Below, piece by piece: positions 54,284-62,100 of a stretch of 64,000 bases of DNA. A program made the translations under genes and the position numbers. The notes beneath the pieces were generated by a model that saw only the letters and a list, made by a program, of their open reading frames with translations, was not told where the DNA came from and searched no databases. How positions within the stretch are numbered: position 1 is the stretch's first letter; each line of letters begins with the position of its first letter. The stretch covers positions 62,001 to 126,000 of the forward strand of contig JASGCO010000006.1 in the NCBI GenBank assembly GCA_030054095.1, written 5' to 3'. Source of the stretch: Sediminibacterium sp. (lineage in GTDB: Bacteria > Bacteroidota > Bacteroidia > B-17B0 > Aurantibacillaceae).

Positions 54284-54652
54284 ATGAAAGTAAAAGTCGG
54301 AACTTTTGACATTTTATCATCAAGCTCACTACTTGTAGAGTTAGGAAAGCCCATTGAAATTTATTTCGGTGACACAGATAATCTGAAATTAATATTCAAC
54401 CTAATCACAGACCCAACAAAAGAGAAATTTAAAAGTGAGGCGAGATTGATTAATGACAAGACTATTGAACTGGACTTAATCAATTTCGTAACTGCTCAAG
54501 GGACTGGAGGTGGTAATAAGTATCCAGTAAAAATTGGGAAATTTCAAAATAGAGCTTTATATTATTCTTTTGTTGTTACTAGTATTGGTGACGGGATACA
54601 ACCACTGTTTCATTATACTTTTTACTTAGGGGAGGAAGTTGCAAATGGCTAA
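54284..54652 (+). CDS. Small soluble protein, unknown function (cassette 3, gene 1)
   Basis: The 122-residue protein is predicted to be mostly beta sheet (VKVGTFDILSSSSLLVELGK, IEIYFGDTDNLKLIFNL, NRALYYSFVVTSIGDG). No signal peptide or catalytic motif is visible, and I do not recognise the family. It opens cassette 3, 27 bases after the recombination point, and overlaps the following membrane protein gene by 8 bases in another frame, so the two are probably a functional pair. Confidence 0.6.
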   Translation: MKVKVGTFDILSSSSLLVELGKPIEIYFGDTDNLKLIFNLITDPTKEKFKSEARLINDKTIELDLINFVTAQGTGGGNKYPVKIGKFQNRALYYSFVVTSIGDGIQPLFHYTFYLGEEVANG

Positions 54653-54971
54653 CAAATTTGAACTACCCGAAGATACAGCACTTGCTAAAAAAGTTATAGA
54701 TCACGAAAGTAAAAAGCATGAACTCAAAGTTAGAGCTGGCTGGTTGGGACAATTTTTTGGAGTAACTAAGCATGTGGGGCTTTATATTGTTGGACTAATT
54801 TGTATTATTCTTATTCTTACAGCAACCATTTACACATTCTTTCCTGATAATAGTAAACCAACCAGTTTATCTTCAGAGAAATTGTGGACAATTGTTTTAC
54901 CAGTGATAACAACACTTATAGGGTACATTTTTGGTGTGTCTCAAAAGAATGAGAAGTCTAATGAAGAATAG
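54645..54971 (+). CDS. Small two-helix membrane protein (cassette 3, gene 2)
   Basis: The 108-residue protein has a charged cytoplasmic start (ELPEDTALAKKVIDHESKKHELK), two membrane helices (about 43-65, GLYIVGLICIILILTATIYTF, and 80-97, LWTIVLPVITTLIGYIFG) and a charged tail. ATG 54645 is preceded by an unusually good Shine-Dalgarno (GGGGAGGAAG at 54629-54638), rare in this genome, which supports foreign origin. The stop TAG lies four bases before the R''-like box of site 3. Small soluble plus small membrane protein pairs in cassettes are often toxin-antitoxin or defence modules, but this is inference. Confidence 0.6.
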   Translation: MANKFELPEDTALAKKVIDHESKKHELKVRAGWLGQFFGVTKHVGLYIVGLICIILILTATIYTFFPDNSKPTSLSSEKLWTIVLPVITTLIGYIFGVSQKNEKSNEE

Positions 54972-54974
54972 CTA

Positions 54975-55107
54975 CAGCCAACATCGGTTTGTCAAAAGCG
55001 GTGCAGACGGAAGTAATTGAACATTTGTACTTCTATCAACATTTGTGCTACATTTGGGCTGACGGTTTTCAAATGCCCTGACTTCGCCAAGCCGCCAACC
55101 GTTAACA
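54975..55107 (+). repeat. attC-like site 3 (ends cassette 3)
   Basis: Starts CAGCCAAC (54975-54982) and ends CCGTTAAC (55099-55106). TCGGTTTGTCAAAAGCGG on the left is partly complementary to the right arm TTCGCCAAGCCGCCAACCG, a weaker stem than in sites 1 and 2. CTTCTATCAACATTTGTG in the middle recalls site 1. No further cassette follows. Confidence 0.6.
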
Positions 55108-55346
55108 ACCGTTCCCGACTTTTCAGTCAATCTCTTTTATGTATTGGATTAAAAATTTTAACCCTATTCAGCAAGCAGCGAACCGTAGTTTCCTCAAATT
55201 CGGACCATTTCCTGCGCCGCTTTTAAGATCTCACTCGAACCTGGTGTCGTTAGGGTCATCAAAAAGACTGAGTTGAGAAATCACTATCAGCCTTTTCTAT
55301 TTACAGAATAATGTGGTTTTCCGTGGCCTTATCCGGATATGTTGTT
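55107..55346. other. Right flank of the cassette array, no gene recognised
   Basis: About 240 bases between the last attC-like site and the stop of the GSCFA gene. There is no palindrome and no further R'/R'' pair. TTAACAACC right after the last boundary would be host sequence if the array had inserted into an existing GTT. Confidence 0.4.
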
Positions 55347-56315
55347 TCAGGAAAAAAAATCCACTTCGTTGTTCAGATTCAGAAAGAGATGGCGCTCAGA
55401 AAGCAAAATACACTGCTCCAGCATTTTTTGTCTGAAAAGAACACTGTGGCTGCTTTCGGGATGTAAAGGGCGGTGTAACATGGCCTGACGGATTTTTTCC
55501 AGGGTATTACAAAGTTCCTGTGTTTCGGCGCTAAAGTATGTTTCCGTAAAGCGTTGCCACACGTACGAAATGGCTTGTTCGCTGGGATGCGCCATATCGG
55601 GTTTATAAAACCGGTAATCCCGCAAATCGTCGTTTACCAGTTCAAACGCCGGAAAGTAAAAGCAGTTGGTTGCTTGTTCTGTTAGTTGCTGAACAGCCAG
55701 CAACAACGTGGCTTTACTCAAATTGTTCTCATGAATTCCGTCTTTCAGGTATTTTACCGGAGACACACTGAATAAAAACCGGACATTGGGAACAAACGAC
55801 CGGATAGATTGCATCAACGATTGCCAGGTGTTGACGATTGCATCTATTGTCAGTAATTCTTTTGTAAAAAGATGTTGCGCCTGTTTATGGCAATTGGCAA
55901 CAATTTTTCGCGTTTGAACCTGCCTGTACACATGCGCTGTTCCAAAGGTGACAATAAGCGTATTACTTGCCAACAGATTTGACCGGGATGCGGCGTTAAT
56001 CTGCTTTATTGTTCCGGTAAGCGCCTCTGTGGTTTGAGCATAGATATCGCTGTGGTAATAATGACTGAACCAAATGCCGCCGTGTTCGGCAAACATATCC
56101 TGCTCCGGCACCGCTGAAGCAAGAATATTTTCCAGACTATATGCTATGCTTATGGGATTGAAAAGAATACCGTGCGGGTTAACGGTGCTGTTAAATTTAA
56201 GCTGTTGCAAACGTTCGCCCATGTTTTGGGCAAAGCAACTGCCTATTGTAAAAATAGTATCGGCGTGACTAATGTTCCACGACGCTTTTTGTGGTTTATA
56301 GTCGAGGTGAAACAT
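55347..56315 (-). CDS. GSCFA domain protein
   Basis: The 322-residue protein carries the family-naming GSCFA motif at 25-29 (TIGSCFAQNMGERL) plus FNSTVNPHGILFNPISIAYSLENI, VTFGTAHVY and HPSEQAISYVWQRF. The family has an SGNH-hydrolase-like fold, so esterase-like activity is likely; its substrate is unknown. It lies one base after the stop of kynU and is co-transcribed with it, though no functional link is evident. Confidence 0.88.
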   Translation of the reverse strand: MFHLDYKPQKASWNISHADTIFTIGSCFAQNMGERLQQLKFNSTVNPHGILFNPISIAYSLENILASAVPEQDMFAEHGGIWFSHYYHSDIYAQTTEALTGTIKQINAASRSNLLASNTLIVTFGTAHVYRQVQTRKIVANCHKQAQHLFTKELLTIDAIVNTWQSLMQSIRSFVPNVRFLFSVSPVKYLKDGIHENNLSKATLLLAVQQLTEQATNCFYFPAFELVNDDLRDYRFYKPDMAHPSEQAISYVWQRFTETYFSAETQELCNTLEKIRQAMLHRPLHPESSHSVLFRQKMLEQCILLSERHLFLNLNNEVDFFS

Positions 56316-56316
56316 A

Positions 56317-57585
56317 TCAGAGCAGCGATTTCAGAATTTCTCCGAAACGGAAAATATCCTCGAAACTATTATAAAGTGGTACGGGCGCGCAACGGATCAC
56401 GTTCGGTTCGCGCCAGTCGGGAATAACACCGTTGGCAATGAGTTGCTCGTACAATGGTTTGCCATAACCATTAGCCACAATACTCAATTGACACCCTCTG
56501 TTTTCTTTTGGTGTAATAATTTGCAGGCAGTTATTTTTTTCGTTGTTTATCTCACCAATAACGTATTCAAGATAAGCGGTTAACTGTTTACTTTTTTCTA
56601 TCAAGGCCTCCATACCCGCTTCGGCAAAAATGGCCAAACTGGCGCGACAAGCCGCCATGCTGAGTATTGGCGCATTGCTCAGTTGCCAGCGTTCGGCTGT
56701 TTCCATGGGTACAAAGGTGCTGTCCATTAAAAAACGTGTTTTTTTATCGTGTCCCCACCAACCCGCAAACTGAGGGAGGGTGGTATTTTTCAGGTGTTTT
56801 TGGTGTACAAACGCACCCGCTACGCTTCCGGGACCACTGTTCAGGTATTTGTAACTGCACCAGGCCGCAAAGTCAACCTCCCAGTTATGCAGTTCGAGTT
56901 TAAGGTTTCCCGCTGCATGAGCCAGATCGAAACCAACTATGGCTCCCGCTTTATGACCTGCTTCGGTAATGGCTTTCATATCGAATACCTGACCGCTGAA
57001 GTAATTTACACCACCAATCATGATAAGCGCGAGTGAATCTTTATGCCGATCAATGGCTTCCAGAATATCTTCGGGGCGGATATGGTATTCGCCTTCACGC
57101 GGCGCAATTTCTACCAACGCTTCTTTCACATTTAATCCATGAAACTGTATCTGAGATTGCAAAGCATACTGGTCGCTGGGAAACGCTTTTGCTTCGCAAA
57201 GTATTTTATAACGTTTTGAATTGGGACGATAGAAGCTAACCATTAACAAGTGCAGGTTAACGGTTAATTGGTTCATCATCACCACCTCTTCGTTTTGCGC
57301 GCCAACAATTTTTGCCATGTGTTCAGTTAAGAACTCGTGGTACGGCATCCAGGGATGTTTGGCCAGAAAGTGCCCTTCGACACCGAACTTTGCCCAATCA
57401 TCCAGTTCCTGCTGAATGTAAGACTGAGTGGTTTTGGGCTGTAATCCCAAGGAATTTCCGGTAAAATAAACTACTTCACGTTCATGGTGTTGTGGAATGT
57501 AAAATTGCCCGCGAAATTTGCGTAAGGGATCTTTTTCATCCATGTTACGGCAAAACGCCAGCGTATGTTCGAATGCAGTTATCAT
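56317..57585 (-). CDS. kynU: Kynureninase
   Basis: The 422-residue PLP enzyme has FTGNSLGLQPK at 41-51, SDQYALQSQIQFHG, the PLP-binding region GFDLAHAAGNLKLELHNWEVDFAAWCSYKYLNSGPG with catalytic Lys246, and QFAGWWGHDKKTRF near 275. It cleaves kynurenine or 3-hydroxykynurenine to (3-hydroxy)anthranilate and alanine, in tryptophan breakdown. The start ATG is 99 bases from the divergent hemL start. gcdH in this window could act later in the same catabolic route. Confidence 0.93.
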   Translation of the reverse strand: MITAFEHTLAFCRNMDEKDPLRKFRGQFYIPQHHEREVVYFTGNSLGLQPKTTQSYIQQELDDWAKFGVEGHFLAKHPWMPYHEFLTEHMAKIVGAQNEEVVMMNQLTVNLHLLMVSFYRPNSKRYKILCEAKAFPSDQYALQSQIQFHGLNVKEALVEIAPREGEYHIRPEDILEAIDRHKDSLALIMIGGVNYFSGQVFDMKAITEAGHKAGAIVGFDLAHAAGNLKLELHNWEVDFAAWCSYKYLNSGPGSVAGAFVHQKHLKNTTLPQFAGWWGHDKKTRFLMDSTFVPMETAERWQLSNAPILSMAACRASLAIFAEAGMEALIEKSKQLTAYLEYVIGEINNEKNNCLQIITPKENRGCQLSIVANGYGKPLYEQLIANGVIPDWREPNVIRCAPVPLYNSFEDIFRFGEILKSLL

Positions 57586-57659
57586 AATAAAAATTAAGCG
57601 ACTGTAATTTTAGGGCTTTAAAACAAAAGGCGCAAACAAAAGAATACGTATAATAATTT

Positions 57660-57667
57660 TATCTTTG
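57660..57667 (+). promoter_or_regulatory. -7 promoter box of hemL (sets its start codon)
   Basis: TATCTTTG matches TANNTTTG and overlaps the GTG that would begin the longest frame, so translation should begin at ATG 57685. Confidence 0.5.
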
Positions 57668-57684
57668 TGGTCTCTAGTAATTTT

Positions 57685-58974
57685 ATGCAAACATCAGTAT
57701 CTGCGGGTTTATTTGAAAAAGCAAAAACCTATTTTCCGGGAGGCGTTAATTCGCCGGTAAGAGCGTTTAGAAGTGTAGGAGGATCGCCTCTGTTTATAGA
57801 AAAAGGAAAAGGATCCCATATATGGGACGTGGATGGTAATGAATACATTGACTATTGCTGTAGTTGGGGGCCGCTCATTCTTGGGCATGCCCATGAAGGG
57901 GTTTTAAGCGCGGTTAGTAAAACCATGCAAAATGGCACTTCTTTTGGAGCCCCAACCCGCTTAGAAAATCAATTGGCGGAGTTGATTCTGAGTAACAATT
58001 CATACATTGAGAAAATCCGGTTTGTGAGCAGTGGAACAGAAGCGGTGATGAGCGCTATTCGTCTGGCGAGGGGATATACCGGAAGAACCAAGATTTTGAA
58101 ATTTGAGGGCTGTTACCATGGACACGTGGATTCCTTACTGGTAAAAGCAGGGAGCGGGTTAGTGACCTTTGGAAATACCAGTAGTTCGGGTGTGCCTGAA
58201 AGTTTTGTAAATGAAACCATTACGGTGCCTTTAAACAACAGGGCAGCGGTAGAGGAGGCTTTTCAGCAGTTTAAAAACGAAATTGCCTGCGTAATAATTG
58301 AACCCGTTCCTGCTAACAATGGCTTGTTATTGCAGGGCAAAGCCTTTTTGAACTTTTTGCGTGAGCAGTGTACAGCACACGGAACCCTGCTTATTTTTGA
58401 TGAAGTAATCAGTGGATTTCGTCTGTCTTTTTCAGGTGCGGCCGGTTTGTACGAGATTAAACCGGATATATGTACCTATGGAAAAATAATAGGAGGCGGT
58501 TTTCCTGTAGGGGCCTATGGCGCTTCTCGGGAAATAATGTCCTGCATTTCCCCTGAAGGAAATGTTTATCAGGCAGGAACCCTCAGTGGAAATCCTGTAG
58601 CCATGTCGGCGGGGACAGCTCAGTTAACCGAATGCCTTAGACCCGGTTTTTACACGGAATTAGAAAAAAAGACGAGCTATTTAATTAACGGTATTATGAG
58701 CGCGAATCCGTTCCCCCTGTTTAAAATATTCTCCTTAGGCAGCATTTTCTGGCTGGCCTTTACCGAAAAGGAGGCCATAAGCTGTGCCGAAGACATTGAT
58801 CCGGGCAGTATGGGGTATTTTAAAACATTGTATCATCAGTTGCTTCAGGAGGGTGTGTATCTTGGTCCCAGTGGGTACGAAGTAGGATTTGTAAGTAGCG
58901 AGCACACCTATGACGATTTAGATAAAACAATTGCCGGATTTGTTAAATCCCTGAGTTTGTTAACAAAAAGTTAA
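57685..58974 (+). CDS. hemL: Glutamate-1-semialdehyde 2,1-aminomutase
   Basis: The 429-residue protein is HemL, converting glutamate-1-semialdehyde to 5-aminolevulinate in heme/tetrapyrrole synthesis. Motifs: YFPGGVNSPVRAFRSVGG at the start, YIDYCCSWGPLILGHAH, FVSSGTEAVMSAIRLARGYTGR, FEGCYHGHVDSLLVKAGSG, LIFDEVISGFR, and the PLP lysine in TYGKIIGGGFPVGAYG. ATG 57685 is chosen because the longer GTG (57667) overlaps the promoter box. It is divergent from kynU. Confidence 0.95.
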   Translation: MQTSVSAGLFEKAKTYFPGGVNSPVRAFRSVGGSPLFIEKGKGSHIWDVDGNEYIDYCCSWGPLILGHAHEGVLSAVSKTMQNGTSFGAPTRLENQLAELILSNNSYIEKIRFVSSGTEAVMSAIRLARGYTGRTKILKFEGCYHGHVDSLLVKAGSGLVTFGNTSSSGVPESFVNETITVPLNNRAAVEEAFQQFKNEIACVIIEPVPANNGLLLQGKAFLNFLREQCTAHGTLLIFDEVISGFRLSFSGAAGLYEIKPDICTYGKIIGGGFPVGAYGASREIMSCISPEGNVYQAGTLSGNPVAMSAGTAQLTECLRPGFYTELEKKTSYLINGIMSANPFPLFKIFSLGSIFWLAFTEKEAISCAEDIDPGSMGYFKTLYHQLLQEGVYLGPSGYEVGFVSSEHTYDDLDKTIAGFVKSLSLLTKS

Positions 58975-59107
58975 TAAATCGGGGAAACCATTTTTTGAGG
59001 CGGGTTTTTGCGAAATTACCACTAAAACGCTGTAGGTCAATAATTAACATAGGCGGTGCAATAAAGGGACAGGTGGACATTTTAACAAATGCCGTATGAC
59101 ATTCATC

Positions 59108-59119
59108 ACGCTATAGCGT
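59108..59119. promoter_or_regulatory. 12-bp perfect palindrome upstream of the surface-protein gene, possible operator
   Basis: ACGCTATAGCGT is a perfect palindrome 11 bases upstream of the -7 box TATATTTG (59131-59138), where a regulator would compete with RNA polymerase. Chance occurrence cannot be excluded. Confidence 0.35.
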
Positions 59120-59130
59120 ACTTTAATACG

Positions 59131-59138
59131 TATATTTG
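59131..59138 (+). promoter_or_regulatory. -7 promoter box of the large surface-protein gene
   Basis: TATATTTG exactly matches TANNTTTG, 18 bases upstream of the ATG at 59157. Confidence 0.5.
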
Positions 59139-59156
59139 CCTTAAGTAATCAAAAAT

Positions 59157-62100
59157 ATGAAAAAACTATACTTTTTTAAAAGGTTGCTCGTACTTGCAAC
59201 TGTTTTATTCGGTATGAAAATGGTGGCACAACCGTGTTACTCGCCAAGTTCATACGGATCAGCTAACATTACATCTTTTGTAGGTGTAATGACAAACATT
59301 AACACGTGTACCTACGGAGGGGAGTACAACACCCTAACGGTTGGGGTTTCGGGCGTATTTACCTTTTCGGCTTCCGGCGGTTCAGGTAATTACCTGACGC
59401 TTTCTACTGCTACCAGCAGCGGATCTCTTGCTGCCGGTGTTCCGCCTTTAACAGTGACTTTAACAGCAGGAACCTACTATCTGCACGTTGCCACTTCTAA
59501 TACCTGTGGTACTGAAAGTTTATGTCATACAACAAGTTATTCGAATACCGCTATTGCGGGTTCACCAACCATTACGTCACAGCCATCTAACCTGAGTTTA
59601 TGTTCAGGTGCCAATGGTTCGTTTATTGTAGCGGCTACAGGTGGCACTTCGTATCAGTGGGAGTCGAGTACTGGTGGCCCTTTCACCGCTTTAACCAATG
59701 TTGCGCCTTATTCGGGCGTAACAACGCCTACTTTAAACATTACTGGTGCCACAAATGGTATGAATAATACCCAATTCCGTTGTGTGGTTACCAACGGAAC
59801 AGGAAACGTTGCTTCTAACGCAGTGGTTTTAACCGTATTGGCTGGCGCAAGTTTGCCATTAATCGAAGATTTTAACGCTTCTACTACTTTCCCAACATTA
59901 TGGAATGTAAATGCGTCAAATCCCTGGTATGTATTTACAAATCATGGAACGGCAGGCTCTAACGGTATGTCGCGTAACCTTTACAGTACAACACAAATTC
60001 TTGCTCAGGCTCAAACGCCAAATGTGGGTGTTGTAACAAACTCCACAACGCTTACATTTGACTACCGTATAATGGAGTACAGTGGTTATCCCGGAGCAGC
60101 TACTCCAACCGCTTCAATTGCTAATGACTCTCTTAATATCTATATTTCAACAAACTGTGGTGCTACATTTTCATTGTTAGGCAGTATAAATGCTTCTAAC
60201 CACACTGTTACAACAAATTTTACAAGCAAATCGTATAATTTAGCTCCTTATGCTGGTAATAGCGTTATTATCCGTTTCCGCGCTAATAAAGATGCTGCAA
60301 CCAGTTCAGATTATTATGTAGATGTTGATAATATCAATATCTCCAATGTAGTACCTATTGATGCTGGCGTAACGGCTTTTGTTACTCCGATAGCAGGACG
60401 TCCTTGTTATAATAATAATGAGCAAGTGGTAGTTACTGTAAAAAACTGGGGTACCGCTAATATTTCAAACGTACCGGTTAAGGTAAGTGTAACGGGTCCT
60501 GTGAACTCTTTAATTACAACAACTCTGGCTGGTCCGGTTCTTCCGGGTGCTACGGCAAATGTTACTGTAGGAACAGTAAATATGACAGCAGGTGGTGTGT
60601 ATAACTTTAAATGTTACACTGATCTGGCAGCAGATCCAACAAAAGGAAACGATACATTACTGCCGGTTATCCAGCGTACGGTATCAGCTTTAGGTACAAC
60701 ACCATTACCTTACTTTGAAGATTTTAACGCATTAGCAGCAATACCTGCTACATGGATTAATAATCCAAGCGCTAATTGGTTTGTGGGTGCTAATCACGGT
60801 ACAAGTGCCAGCAACGGTATGTACCGCAATTTATACGGATCGTTCGCTATCCGTGCGGAAGCAGATATGTTAAAGCTGGGTGCAGTAACACCAAGTACCG
60901 CTTTAAAATTTGATTACCGTTATGTAGATTATTCTGGTTTCCCTAATTCGGCAGCTACTCAAACTTCTGCTATTGTTGGCGATTCACTTAACATTTATGT
61001 TTCTACCAATTGTGGATTAAGTTATTCTTTATTAGGATCTATTAATGCCAGTAACCACGTATCAACAACCGCTTTTGCCAGCAAAACGTATCCAATGGCG
61101 GCTTATGCAGGATCTGATGTTATCATTAAGTTTTTAGCTACCAAAGTACCTGCAAATACAGCGGATTACTATGTAGATATTGATAATATTAATTTATATA
61201 ATGCTTCTGCGGTTGATGCCGGGGTATCTGCTCTTGCAGCTCCTGTAACCAACACTTGCTATACGTCTTCTACTCCGGTTTCTGTTGTGTTGAACAACTT
61301 TGGTACAGGTGCTATTTCTAATGTTCCTGTAACGGTTACTGTTGCGTTAGGCGCCAGTGTACAAACCATTTCAACAACCTATACGCCTTCTATTCCTGTT
61401 GGTGGATCGGTTACAGTAGTGGTAGGTAACGTAAATATGACAAATCCTGGTAACTACACCTTTACTTCTACTTCAGGAATTGCCGGCGATGGTAACTCAA
61501 GTAATGATCAGAACCTAACGGTTATTAATACACCTGTTATCGCGGCTATCAGTGGTCAAACAGTAGCTTGTTTAGGTGGTTCTGTAACCTTAAATGCTAC
61601 AGGAACAGCTACCGCTTATTTATGGAGCAATGGTGCTACAACCAATAGTGTATCTGTAGCGCCTACAACCAATACTGTTTATTCAGTTGTTGGAACCTCT
61701 TCATTGGGTTGTTCATTTACTGCTACTCAGGCCGTAACGGTTACAAACCCAACTATTAGTGCTAATGGTGCATTAGCGTGTGGGTCGGGTACATTAACCG
61801 GAACATTAACTGCTACTTCTTTCGGTACCGTTAACTGGTATGCCAGTCCTTCTTCTACAACCAGTTTAGGAACCGGAAACAGTTTTCCTGTTTCAGCAGC
61901 GGCTACTACTACATATTATGCAGAAGCGAGTTCAGTATCTGTTAACCAGATTGGTTTAGCAACGAACACAACTGTTGCCGGTGGTGGTCAGCAAACCAGT
62001 ACTGCTTACAATACGTTTGATGTGTTCAGTACGTGTATTATTCAAGATGTAACTGTTTATGCGGGTGCAACTGGTAACGTTGTGTTTGATTTACGTGATA

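Larger units (their letters stand above)
51098..55106 (+). mobile_element. Array of three integron-like gene cassettes without an integrase (CALIN-like)
   Basis: Three cassettes in the same orientation: 51099-53588, 53589-54256 and 54257-55101. Each ends in a ~130-base imperfect palindrome (attC-like). In each, the opening bases of the cassette are the inverse of the box at the start of its own palindrome: GTTACCGGC (51098) with GCCGGTAAC (53461), GTTATGGGCT (53588) with AGCCCATAAC (54128), GTTGGC (54256) with GCCAAC (54977). This is the R'/R'' relation expected when a circular cassette inserts at G^TT. Genes have short leaders and stop inside or just before the palindrome. No integrase gene lies in the window. 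Confidence 0.75.

Noticed and set aside
55107..55346. A fourth cassette or attC-like site right of site 3
   Set aside because: No palindrome and no paired R'/R'' box was found; a single GTTAGGG near 55251 has no matching arms.
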